Shown here: positions 24,257 through 32,204 of the stretch, one piece after another
Position numbering within the stretch: position 1 is the stretch's first letter
How the letters are laid out: each line of letters starts with the position of its first letter
DNA from: RPQJ01 sp963707145
Lineage (GTDB): Bacteria > Pseudomonadota > Gammaproteobacteria > Steroidobacterales > Steroidobacteraceae
NCBI GenBank assembly: GCA_963707145.1
Contig: CAVPOQ010000009.1
Location: 1-64,000 of the forward strand
Length of the DNA: 64,000 nucleotides
Direction of reading: 5' to 3'
Position numbers and translations under genes: made by a program
Notes under the pieces: generated by a model
What the model saw: only the letters and a program-made list of their open reading frames with translations
Told to the model about the DNA's origin: nothing
Database searches by the model: none

Positions 24257-25525
24257 TCAGAGGACCTCGAGGGTCCCGTCGTTGGTTATCAGGCGGATGC
24301 TCGCATACTCGCAGCGGCCGTGGCCACGCTGGAACAGGCTGTTGGCGATCAGCCAGACGCGCACGACTTCGCGGGCCGGCCCGCCGAGGATTCGCCGGTA
24401 GTCGGCGTGCAGGTCGCGTTCCTCGTCGAGCCAGCGGCCAAGTCCCTCGCGGCCGCTGCGCACGACGACGTGAGTCTCCTTGTCGCGCCAGGTGGGCAGC
24501 GGGCAGCGGTACACCGTGCCCTCGGGCAGGGCGGCACTCCAGTAGTAGGTGAGGTCCTGTCCGTCGTCGAACTCGACGGCGATGCTCAGGTAGTCGTGCG
24601 AGGGCAGCGTGTCCTCGGCGAGATCGATGGGCAGCTCGTCCACCCGCCAGGACCAGCGCAGGCGCGTGCCGGGACCGAGTGTGCAGTGGGCGTCACGACG
24701 CAGGATGCCCACGTCGCCGTGGGTGTGGCAGCCGATCGCAGGCCGGCCGTCGTGGGCGGTCGACGCCCGGAAGATCTCGCCAGGACCGAGGTACCAGAGG
24801 TAGTCCCAGTGCTCGGGGGCGGGGACCGGCTGATCGAAGCGCTCGGCCTCGGCCAGCACCAGCCCGGGCACGCGGTTGTCCCGCGCGAAGCCGCGGAACA
24901 GGTCGGGCACGTCCGTCCCCGGTGCCCACCGCAGCACAAGCACCGACAGCCCACCCGACACCCCGGCGTACTCCCCGGGTGGAGTACCGAGCCGGCCGCT
25001 GGGGTCCGCCCATTCGCCCGGGAAATAACTCGCAAGCCACAGTCGACCGCCTTGCGGCGCGGTGAACGTGTTCGTGGCGCGGGTGCCGCGGAACACGGGA
25101 CCGATCTCGCCCACGCGGCACCAGAGCTGGAACGAGGGGCCCACCCAGATGTCGAGCGCCTTCGACAGATGCACGCGCCCGTCGGCAAGCAGCGTGACGC
25201 GTTCGCCGGGCGCGAGGTCGATGCCGGTGTCGAACCAGGGCGGCCGGGTTGCCGGCAGGCGGTAGAAGGCATGATCCGTGACGAGTGCTGGCGGGAGCGA
25301 CGCGACCCACGGCGCCAGCGTCGCGCGGAACTGCGCGTCGGTTGCGGGCTGGGGCACCGCACCAGCGGAGCGGCGGCGCAGCCCGCGTGCGCCCAGCCGT
25401 GCGGCGATGACGAGCTGATGAATGAGGTTGCGTGCGCTCGACACGTCGGGTCCGGCCTCCCTCCCCAGTGGCGGGAAGAGACTAGCGCATGGCAGCGCGG
25501 CGCGGGAGAAGGCCGCAGCGCACAA
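24257..25525 (-). CDS. DUF3047-like protein
   Basis: This 422-residue protein (about 395 if a GTG at 25444, VSSARNLIHQ, is the start) has no catalytic motif I can name. The C-terminal third resembles DUF3047: LRWSWRVDELP, DYLSIAVEFDDGQDLTYYWS and VWLIANSL suggest a jelly-roll beta-sandwich. The central part has repeated GERVTLLADGRVHLSKALDIWVGPS-type strands reminiscent of a lectin-like or PA-IL-type fold. It starts upstream of the acyl-CoA ligase on the same strand, with 23 bases between them, so co-transcription is likely. The N-terminal 27 residues before the GTG are proline/alanine-rich and less convincing. Confidence 0.65.
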   Translation of the reverse strand: MCAAAFSRAALPCASLFPPLGREAGPDVSSARNLIHQLVIAARLGARGLRRRSAGAVPQPATDAQFRATLAPWVASLPPALVTDHAFYRLPATRPPWFDTGIDLAPGERVTLLADGRVHLSKALDIWVGPSFQLWCRVGEIGPVFRGTRATNTFTAPQGGRLWLASYFPGEWADPSGRLGTPPGEYAGVSGGLSVLVLRWAPGTDVPDLFRGFARDNRVPGLVLAEAERFDQPVPAPEHWDYLWYLGPGEIFRASTAHDGRPAIGCHTHGDVGILRRDAHCTLGPGTRLRWSWRVDELPIDLAEDTLPSHDYLSIAVEFDDGQDLTYYWSAALPEGTVYRCPLPTWRDKETHVVVRSGREGLGRWLDEERDLHADYRRILGGPAREVVRVWLIANSLFQRGHGRCEYASIRLITNDGTLEVL

Positions 25526-25718
25526 GCGGAGACCGCACGACGTGAGGAACGGGGTTTCCGACGGCCCGTCGAGAGCTGCCTGTCATGCCGGCGGAGGGCT
25601 GCTGTGCGGCCCTGGCCTGACGGGCAGGAACCGGCCTATTCCGTTGAAAAACCCGGTGAACCACCGTTGCTTGGCCATGTCCGAAGCGCAGGACAGCAAG
25701 TGACGGGGTGATGTCGCG

Positions 25719-25898
25719 ATGATGGGGCAGCAAGGGACCGCGCAGGACCAGCTCTTCTACTCGTTCAACCTCGACGCCCGCGTACCCGTCGATCATCTTC
25801 TGCGACGCATCGATCGTGTTCTCGATCTGAGCGAGCTGCGCCAGTACTTGGCGCCGTATTACAGCCACACCGGGCGTCCTTCGGTCGATCCTGCTTGA
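25719..25898 (+). pseudogene. IS1182-type transposase, N-terminal fragment (59 codons)
   Basis: From ATG 25719 the frame reads MMGQQGTAQDQLFYSFNLDA, then VPVDHLLRRIDRVLDLSELR and APYYSHTGRPSVDPA before TGA at 25896. This is the start of a DUF772-type transposase (ordinary members continue after GRPSIDPE into a hydrophobic helix). Homology breaks at P58 (25892). The rest of the gene, including the catalytic domain, is absent. Confidence 0.8.
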
Positions 25899-26208
25899 AG
25901 TCCGGGGCGAGCCGCCCGGTCAGCCAGATCAGCTCGAGGTTGCGCTGCGTCTCGCGCTCCAGGCGCCGGCTCGAGGGCAGGCGGTTGAGGTAGCCGCAAA
26001 TGTAGATCTTGAGCAGCGTGCCGGGGTGGTACGCAGGCCGGCCCGTGGTTGCTGGCTCGGCTCCTTCGAACCCAAGCTTCGCCAGGTCGAGCTCATCGAC
26101 GAACGCGTCGACCGCCCGCACCGGGTTGTCCTCGGCGATCCAGTCGTCCAGTCGCTCCGGGAACAGTGTGGCCTGCGCTCGGCTCTCGCCTTCGATGAAC
26201 CGCTTCAT
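25894..26208 (-). pseudogene. Second IS1182-type transposase, N-terminal fragment (105 codons)
   Basis: From ATG 26208 the frame encodes MKRFIEGESRAQATLFPERL and, later, GRPAYHPGTLLKIYICGYLN, SSRRLERETQRN and ends in homology at LTGRLAPDFK (F104-K105, codons ending at 25894). Beyond this the frame runs on for a few dozen residues that are only the antisense of the plus-strand fragment. It belongs to a different transposase subgroup from the plus-strand stub, so two elements are represented. Confidence 0.8.
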
Positions 26209-26435
26209 CGTGCACCTCTTCGTGTGGCACGATGCTATTCGCACGAATCACGAGGTCGTTTTCACACGGCCTCGGTCGACTTGAGACCTACCGCCTCTCG
26301 ATAAGCAGACGTTCCGCGACGCAATCCATCCCCGTGAATGAGCTTTATGTCACCGCCCCTGGGTTCACGTCCGATGGTGCTGACGTGTAGCCCTCCGCTC
26401 CGGAGCGGCTGCATTTCGCGCTTCGCTCTCGTGAA

Positions 26436-27872
26436 TCATTTCTGAGCCGCGGAACGACCCTTGCGCCGTGCGCGCGGCTTTGCCGGCCGCTTCGCCCTGC
26501 GCGCACGCGCGCCGCGGGCGAGGTCCGCCTCGAGTTCCGCCAGCGCCGCGGCCGTGTAGTCCGCGAGTCGCTGCAGGTCCGGAATGGCCTCGCGCAGCGC
26601 GATGAAGGTCACGTGCAGTTCGTCGACGTAGGTCGTGACCGTGATGTTGAGCACCTGGTGGTGCGCGACCACGGAGATCGGGATCGCGAGCTCGACCTCG
26701 GCGCCATTGAAGTACACACGCTGCTCGAACCCGGCGGGATTGGAGATCACCACGTTGGCGAGCATCGGCAGGTCGCTCAGGCCCAGCGACTCGATGGTGC
26801 TCGCGATCGAGTGCTGCACGATCGAGTAGAGGGTGAGCGCGCTGCCGGCGAGCGTGCGCATCTCGCGCTTGACCTGCGAGGTCTCCAGCAACACGTCCGC
26901 GAGTCGCTGTGCCGGGGCCACGCCCGGCCGGCCCATCGGCACCTGCAGGATGGTGATGCGGTTGCCCGCGCCGCCGTGGTCGTCGAGCGCCACCGGCATG
27001 TCGGCCACCAGCGGCCGGTCGGGCGTCACGCCGCGCTCGGCGAGGTAGCGGTGCATCGCCATGTCGATCAGCGTGAGCATCACGTCGTTGATCTTGGCGC
27101 TGCCGGTCGCAGCCGCCGCCCGCACCCGCGGCAGCGGCAGCACGCAATGCGCCAGCACGCGATGCGGGCTCGGCGCCGCCTTGAGCACGTCGGGCGTGCG
27201 GACGAACGGCGCGGCGAGGCCCTGGCCGAGCCCGAGGTCGCGCAGTCCCAGGTGCCACACGAGCCGCAGCATGTCCTGCGCGGTGCGACGCGTCTCGTTC
27301 GCACGCGCGCAGCAGGCCCTCGAGCCCGGTCGGCGGCGGGGCGCTCGGCGACGCCGGCACGTGGCGCAATCCTTCCCACAGCGCGCGCGGCCCGGCGGCT
27401 CGCCGCGAGGTCGCGACCATGGTGTTGAGCGCGCGGATGAAGCCGATGCCGTCGATCAGCCCGTGGTGCGTCTTGAAGTAGAGCGCCACGCGGCCGTTCG
27501 GGAGCCCGGTGTAGACGTGCTGCTCCCAGAGCGGACCGGCGCGGTCGAGCGGCCGCACGTGCAGCTCGCAGAGGCGCGCGAACAGCCCCTTGAGGTCGGT
27601 GCCGGGCCGCAGACGGTGGCGATGGACCTGCGGCGCGGGATCCATCGCCGCGTCCTCCTCGAGCGCGTGCAGTCCCTTCACCGGGCCGTTCACGAGGCGA
27701 TAGCTGAACGGCGGCCCGACCGGGCACTGCAGCATCGAGCGGACCAGCCGGCCCGGGAAGTCGCCACGCGTGCCGGGCGGCGGCGCCAGCACGAACAGAG
27801 CGCCGATGTTCATCGGCCGCTCGGGTGTCTCGAGCAGGAAGAAGGCCTGGTCTACTGCGGACAGCCTGGCAT
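26436..27872 (-). pseudogene. Wax ester synthase/diacylglycerol acyltransferase (WS/DGAT), two apparent frame breaks
   Basis: Intact, this would be an enzyme of about 478 residues that esterifies acyl-CoA with fatty alcohol or diacylglycerol for storage lipid. The frame ending with ATG 27813 (MNIGALFVLAPPP) contains the catalytic HHGLIDG (HHxxxDG). It loses homology at about 27300; the continuation NETRRTAQDMLRLVWHLGL..., NVVISNP and the rest is one frame over and ends at 26436. Upstream of 27813 the same frame carries the usual opening LSAVDQAFFLLETPERP but has no ATG, GTG or TTG. An ATG at 27872 is in a different frame, which suggests a second single-base break near 27868. Both breaks could be assembly errors. 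The basic C-terminus is lysine/arginine-rich. Confidence 0.78.
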
Positions 27873-27940
27873 GGCCCGATCCTACGCCCGCGCGGGTGGC
27901 GTGCCATCTCGCAGTTGGCTAGATGCGCTGCAACAGGCGC

Positions 27941-28417
27941 TCAGGCCATCGACTTGAGGACCTTGAACTCCTGCTCGAGCTTCTGCTCGATCTCGCCGCC
28001 CGCGAACGAGGCGATGATCCCGCCGAGCAGCGGGATGCCGCTGGTCACGTCGAAGTTCCACTCGACGCGGCAGCCGCCCTTCTCGGGTTGCAGCGACTTG
28101 GTGCCCACGATCTTCACCGGCACGCCCTTGATGTCGATGACGAGGTCCGCGGAGTAGCCGTCGCCGTCGGCGGCCCAGTCCTCGGTGTGGCTCACTTCGT
28201 TGGTGCTCGGCACGATCCTGCGGATCGCGGCAGGCGGATTGGCGACCTCCTTGCGGGAGATCTTCAGCTTCACGTTGGGCGAGCGGCCGTCGCGCTTGAT
28301 CTTGATGTCTGTGCCGCCCAGCTGGCCGTAGATCGCCTCCTGGTGCTTCAGCTCGGTGCAGAGCTTCAGCGCCGACGCGGCATCGGTCTTGAGCGAGTGC
28401 TTGACGTGGACCTTCAT
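27941..28417 (-). CDS. DUF2505-family protein
   Basis: This 158-residue protein matches DUF2505, a START/SRPBCC-like small hydrophobic-ligand fold. It opens MKVHVKHSLKTDAASALKLC and contains VPSTNEVSHTEDW, GCRVEWNFDVTSGIPLLGGI and FAGGEIEQKLEQEF. No signal peptide, so cytoplasmic. Its stop is about 70 bases before the conserved start of the wax ester synthase remnant on the same strand, so the two probably shared a transcript. A lipid-related role is a guess from fold and neighbours. Confidence 0.82.
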   Translation of the reverse strand: MKVHVKHSLKTDAASALKLCTELKHQEAIYGQLGGTDIKIKRDGRSPNVKLKISRKEVANPPAAIRRIVPSTNEVSHTEDWAADGDGYSADLVIDIKGVPVKIVGTKSLQPEKGGCRVEWNFDVTSGIPLLGGIIASFAGGEIEQKLEQEFKVLKSMA

Positions 28418-28493
28418 GCTGTATTCCCCCGTGGCGCGCGGCGCCGGTCGTTACATGCCGAATCGTGCCGGAGCATAGCGCCCGCCGGCCCGC

Positions 28494-29480
28494 TCACGCA
28501 CCGGGTACCAGCACCGCCGCGCCGGTGAGCCGTCCCTCCCGCAGGCGGGCGAGGGCCTCGTTGGCCTCCTCCAGCGGGAAGAGCGTCACCTCGGTGCGGA
28601 CGGGGATGCGCGGCGCGAGCGCGAGGAACTCCTCGCCGTCGCGGCGCGTCAGGTTGGCCACCGAGCGCACGACGCGCTCGCCCCACAGCAGCGCGTACGG
28701 GAAGGACGGGATGTCGCTCATGTGGATGCCGCCGCAGACCACCGTGCCGCCGCGGCGTACGGCGGCGAGCGCGGCCGGCACCAGCGGGCCCGCAGGCGCG
28801 AAGATGATCGCGGCGTCGAGTTCGCCCGGCGGGCGCTCGTCGCTGCCGCCGGCCCAGGCGCAGCCGAGGCTGAGTGCGAAGCGCGCCGCGTCCCCGTCGC
28901 CGGGCCGCACGAAGGCGAGGCACTCCCGTCCCTCGTGACGGGCCACCTGCGCCACGATGTGGGCCGCGGCGCCGAAGCCGTAGATCCCGATGCGTCGCGC
29001 ATCTCCCGTCATGCGCAGCGCGCGATACCCGATCAGGCCCGCGCAGAGCAGGGGTGCGACGTGCGCGTCGTCGAAGCCCGTCGGCAGCGCGAGGCAGTAG
29101 CGGGCGTCGGCGAGCACGTGGTCGGCGTAGCCGCCGTCGCACTGGTAGCCGGTGAAGCGCGCCTCGCCGCACAGGTTCTCGCGGCCGCCCCGGCAGAAGT
29201 CGCAGACGCCGCAGGTCCAGCCGAGCCAGGGCACGCCGACGCGCGTACCGATCGCGAGCGACGCGAGCGCGCCGCGCTCGACGACCTCGCCCACGATCTC
29301 GTGCCCGGGCACGATCGGGTGCCCGATGCCGGGCAGCTCGTCGTCGACCACGTGCAGGTCGGTGCGGCACACGCCGCAGGCGCGCACGCGCAGCAGCACC
29401 TCGTGCGGGCCGGGACGGGGCAGGTCGCGCTCGACCCACTCGAGCGGGGCGCGGGCTCGCGGCAACGCCATGGCGTGCAT
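28494..29480 (-). CDS. Zinc-dependent alcohol dehydrogenase (MDR family)
   Basis: This 328-residue medium-chain dehydrogenase has catalytic zinc ligands C38 and H60-E61 and a third cysteine in LLCAGLIG. The structural zinc site is C90, C93, C96 and C104, and the Rossmann motif is GIYGFGAAAH. The early part ACGVCRTDLHVVDDELP is typical of AdhA-like alcohol dehydrogenases. The ATG at 29480 (MHAMALPR) fits family starts; a GTG at 29501 that overlaps the SDR stop is an alternative. It is the last gene of a five-gene operon (33955 to 28494), with 17 bases separating it from the SDR gene. Substrate unknown. Confidence 0.92.
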   Translation of the reverse strand: MHAMALPRARAPLEWVERDLPRPGPHEVLLRVRACGVCRTDLHVVDDELPGIGHPIVPGHEIVGEVVERGALASLAIGTRVGVPWLGWTCGVCDFCRGGRENLCGEARFTGYQCDGGYADHVLADARYCLALPTGFDDAHVAPLLCAGLIGYRALRMTGDARRIGIYGFGAAAHIVAQVARHEGRECLAFVRPGDGDAARFALSLGCAWAGGSDERPPGELDAAIIFAPAGPLVPAALAAVRRGGTVVCGGIHMSDIPSFPYALLWGERVVRSVANLTRRDGEEFLALAPRIPVRTEVTLFPLEEANEALARLREGRLTGAAVLVPGA

Positions 29481-29497
29481 CCGTCGAGCGGAGGTCG

Positions 29498-30313
29498 TCA
29501 CGGCGCGCCGAGCTCCCCGCGCAGCCGGGCCGACATGATCCGCTCGTACAGCCGCGGCGCGAGGCGGTTGAGCCACCAGGCCTGCCGTGCCGTGGCACCG
29601 ACGAGCAGCAGGCGCCGGCCGCAGGCCGCGCCCTCGAACACGCGCCCGGCCGCGTCCTCGGCGGCAAGCGGATGCCCGACCGTCACTTGCGCATGGTCCG
29701 CCGGTCCGCCGTCGCCGCCGAGCGCATTGCGGTCGATCCGCGTCGCGACGAACGCGGGGCACACCAGCATCACCTCGACGCCCAGCGGCGCGAGCTCGCT
29801 GCGCAGGCTGTCGAAGAAACCATGCAGGGCATGCTTGCTCGCGGCGTAGCCGGTGCGGGCGATCAGCGGCGTGTAGCCCGCGACGCTCGAGATCGCGATC
29901 ACCTGGCCGCGCGCGGCCACGAGATGCGGCAGTGCGGCCCTGGTGCAGTTCACCGCACCGAAGAAGTTCACCTCCATCACACGGCGGATCACGGCGAGAT
30001 CGGTCCGGGCAAAGGCGCTGCGGTGGCTCACGCCGGCGTTGTTCACCAGCACGTCGAGCGACCCGAAGCGGGCAACGCCGTCGGCAACGGCCTGCGCGCA
30101 GCCCTCGGCATCGGTGACGTCGCAGTGCAGAGCCAGCCAGTCGCCGCCCCGGCGACCGATTTCGGTGCCGAGCGACTCGAGGCCGGCGCCGTCGCGGTCG
30201 AGCGCCACGATGCGCGCGCCCGCGGCAGCGAAGCGCAGTGCGATCGCGCGGCCGAGGCCGCCGCCCGCGCCCGTGACGAGCACCGTGCGACCCGCATAGC
30301 AGCGGCGCGCCAT
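29498..30313 (-). CDS. Short-chain dehydrogenase/reductase
   Basis: This 271-residue classical SDR has the NAD(P)-binding TGAGGGLG at 14-21, NNAG at 91-94, the catalytic serine at 142/143, and Y156-K160 in YAASK. The C-terminal extension RQAWWLNRLAPRLYERIM is hydrophobic and may be a membrane-associating helix, as in SDRs acting on lipids. The ATG at 30313 lies two bases after the epimerase stop, so translation is coupled. Fourth gene of the five-gene operon. Cofactor and substrate cannot be fixed. Confidence 0.92.
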   Translation of the reverse strand: MARRCYAGRTVLVTGAGGGLGRAIALRFAAAGARIVALDRDGAGLESLGTEIGRRGGDWLALHCDVTDAEGCAQAVADGVARFGSLDVLVNNAGVSHRSAFARTDLAVIRRVMEVNFFGAVNCTRAALPHLVAARGQVIAISSVAGYTPLIARTGYAASKHALHGFFDSLRSELAPLGVEVMLVCPAFVATRIDRNALGGDGGPADHAQVTVGHPLAAEDAAGRVFEGAACGRRLLLVGATARQAWWLNRLAPRLYERIMSARLRGELGAP

Positions 30314-30315
30314 GC

Positions 30316-31290
30316 TCAGCGCGGCCCCAGCCCGCGGGCCTTGCGGAACAGTTCGAACACCTCGGCCGACGTGAGCTGCGGCACGTAGCCGAAGACTTCC
30401 TTGAGGCGGCGGTTGTCGAGCACCGGCCGGTAGCGCAGGAAGTTCACCTGCTCGGGCCCGTAGCGCGACAGCCGCAGCGGGTGCAGCACCGCGAGCGCAG
30501 TCCGCAGCAGCCACGGCGGCAGCGTCACGCAGCGCTTGCCGAGCCGCGCCGCGATCTCCCGGATGCCGAGCGCGCCGTCGCCGGCGACGTTGTAGACGCC
30601 CGCCGGCCCGCCGAAGACCGCGTGCTCGATCGCGCCCGCCACGTCGCGGTCCCAGATGAAGACGAACGGACTCGCCGCGCCCTCGAGCGCGAGCAGGCGC
30701 GGCCGCTCGAACAGTGCCGTGATCTGGTTGCGGGTGGTCTCGCCGAGGATCGTGCCGACGCGCAGCACCACCTGCTCGAGCGCCGGGTGCGTGCGCCGGT
30801 ACTCCGCCAGCATCTCCTCGACGAGGCGCTTGTGGTGCGAGTACGCGAACTCCTCGTTGCCGCGCACCGGATCGTCCTCGGTCAGCCACGCGGGGTTGTC
30901 GGCGTGGTAGCCGTAGGCCGCGCCGCTCGAGGTGACGACGATGCGCCGCACGCCGGCGGCGACGCAGGCCTCGAGCACGTTGCGGGTGCCGAGCACGTCC
31001 ACGGAGTACTCGAACTCGCGGCTGGAGGCGGGGCCGGGCGTGACGATCGCGGCGAGGTGCACCACCGTGTCGATGCGGTGCCGCGCCAGCACGTCGGCGA
31101 GGCCGGCGGCACGCACGTCCAGGGCAAGGTAGTCGACGCCCGGCAGTTGCCGCTGCAACGGCACCTCGCGCACGTCGGTCGCGACGATGCAGGCGGGATC
31201 GCCGTCGCGCCGGGCGCGCTCCGCGAGCGACTCCACGAGCCGCCCGCCGAGGTAGCCGGCCGCGCCGGTCACGAGCACGCGATGGGTCAC
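30316..31290 (-). CDS. NAD-dependent epimerase/dehydratase (extended SDR)
   Basis: This 324-residue protein has the extended-SDR GxxGxxG (VTGAAGYLGG, about 7-16), HLAAIVTP, VTSSGAAYGYH and a YSHHK that supplies the Y-x3-K pair. The relatives are sugar-nucleotide epimerases and also hydroxysteroid- or lignin-type dehydrogenases. No specific sugar-binding motif decides between them. It starts with GTG at 31290, overlapping the transporter stop by four bases (GTGA). Middle of the five-gene operon. Confidence 0.9.
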   Translation of the reverse strand: MTHRVLVTGAAGYLGGRLVESLAERARRDGDPACIVATDVREVPLQRQLPGVDYLALDVRAAGLADVLARHRIDTVVHLAAIVTPGPASSREFEYSVDVLGTRNVLEACVAAGVRRIVVTSSGAAYGYHADNPAWLTEDDPVRGNEEFAYSHHKRLVEEMLAEYRRTHPALEQVVLRVGTILGETTRNQITALFERPRLLALEGAASPFVFIWDRDVAGAIEHAVFGGPAGVYNVAGDGALGIREIAARLGKRCVTLPPWLLRTALAVLHPLRLSRYGPEQVNFLRYRPVLDNRRLKEVFGYVPQLTSAEVFELFRKARGLGPR

Positions 31291-32204
31291 GCGGCGCTCC
31301 CCGCGGGCAGCGGCGGATGGCGGCGCCACCAGGTCGAGACCGTGAGCCCGGCGATCAGGTGCCAGATGCCCCACCACGCGGCCACGATCGCCATGCCGCC
31401 GAGCCCGCCGAAGAAGTTGAAGACCAGCGCGAGGCCGAAGCCCGAGTTCTGGATGCCGACCTCGAGGGACACCGCGCGACGGTCGGCCTCCGGCAGCCGC
31501 GCCGCGCGCGCCGTGTAGTAGCCCGTCAGCAGCGCGAACGCGTTCAGCAGGAACACGAACAGCATCACCCGCTGCGTGTACTCGAGGAAGAAGTGCCAGT
31601 TCATCGCCAGTGCACCCACGACGAACAGCAGGAAGAACGCGAGCGACAGGGCCCGGAACGGCGCCCGCGCCCGGGCTGCGAACGCCGGGAAGCGGTGCGA
31701 CACCCAGATGCCGAGCGCGGTGGGGATGCCGAGCAGCACCACCACGGTGCCGAGCACCTCCCACGGGCTCAGCTCGACGGCGTGGAGGATCGGACGCGTG
31801 GCGGGATTGAGCTCGCCCCAGAACGAGAGGTTGAAGGGCGTGAAGAAGATCGAGCCCAGCATCGAGAACGCTGCGATCGTGACCGACAGCGCGGTGTTGC
31901 CGCGCGCGTGGTTGACCAGGAAATTCGAGATGTTGCCGCTCGGGCAGGAGGCGACGAGGATCATGCCGAGCGCGATGCTGGGCTCCGGCCGGAGCACCAT
32001 CGTCAGCACCCAGGCCACCGCGGGCAGCAGCACCGAGTGGGCGAGCAGGCCGATCGCGGTGCCGCGCGGCGCCGTCACGATCCCCTTGAAGTCCGCCAAC
32101 CGGATGTCCAGCGCCACGCCGAACAGCACGAAGGCGAGGATCACGTCGAGCGCGACCAGCGATCCCGGGCTGAAGTTCAGCCGGACCGCGTCGAGCTCGG
32201 TCAT
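31287..32204 (-). CDS. BASS-family (bile acid:sodium symporter-like) transporter
   Basis: This 305-residue polytopic membrane protein has about nine or ten helices. The family signature is visible in the inverted-repeat discontinuous helices: ASCPSGNISNFLVNHARGNTALS and VGIQNSGFGLALV. BASS members carry organic anions such as bile acids, 2-keto acids or pantothenate, usually with sodium. The ATG overlaps the stop of the ThDP enzyme gene by four bases (ATGA), and its own stop overlaps the epimerase GTG. The coupling suggests the transported anion is a substrate or product of this operon. The exact solute is unknown. Confidence 0.9.
   Translation of the reverse strand: MTELDAVRLNFSPGSLVALDVILAFVLFGVALDIRLADFKGIVTAPRGTAIGLLAHSVLLPAVAWVLTMVLRPEPSIALGMILVASCPSGNISNFLVNHARGNTALSVTIAAFSMLGSIFFTPFNLSFWGELNPATRPILHAVELSPWEVLGTVVVLLGIPTALGIWVSHRFPAFAARARAPFRALSLAFFLLFVVGALAMNWHFFLEYTQRVMLFVFLLNAFALLTGYYTARAARLPEADRRAVSLEVGIQNSGFGLALVFNFFGGLGGMAIVAAWWGIWHLIAGLTVSTWWRRHPPLPAGSAA

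Larger units (their letters stand above)
25620..26285. mobile_element. Remnant of two transposase genes of IS1182/DUF772 type joined tail to tail
   Basis: Two different 5' transposase fragments face each other and stop within one or two bases of one another at about 25892-25894. The left flank holds CCTATTCCGTTGAAAAACCC and the right flank GTTTTCACACGGCCTCGGTC, which look like IS terminal regions. Outer limits are approximate because no clean terminal inverted repeat or target duplication could be defined. The element is dead: neither fragment keeps a DDE core. Confidence 0.65.

Noticed and set aside
25482..25868. A minus-strand frame containing QVLAQLAQIENTIDASQKM that at first looked like the coiled region of the minus-strand transposase after an internal deletion.
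   Set aside because: It is simply the reverse complement of the plus-strand transposase fragment (25719-25898), which has a far better match to a transposase start.
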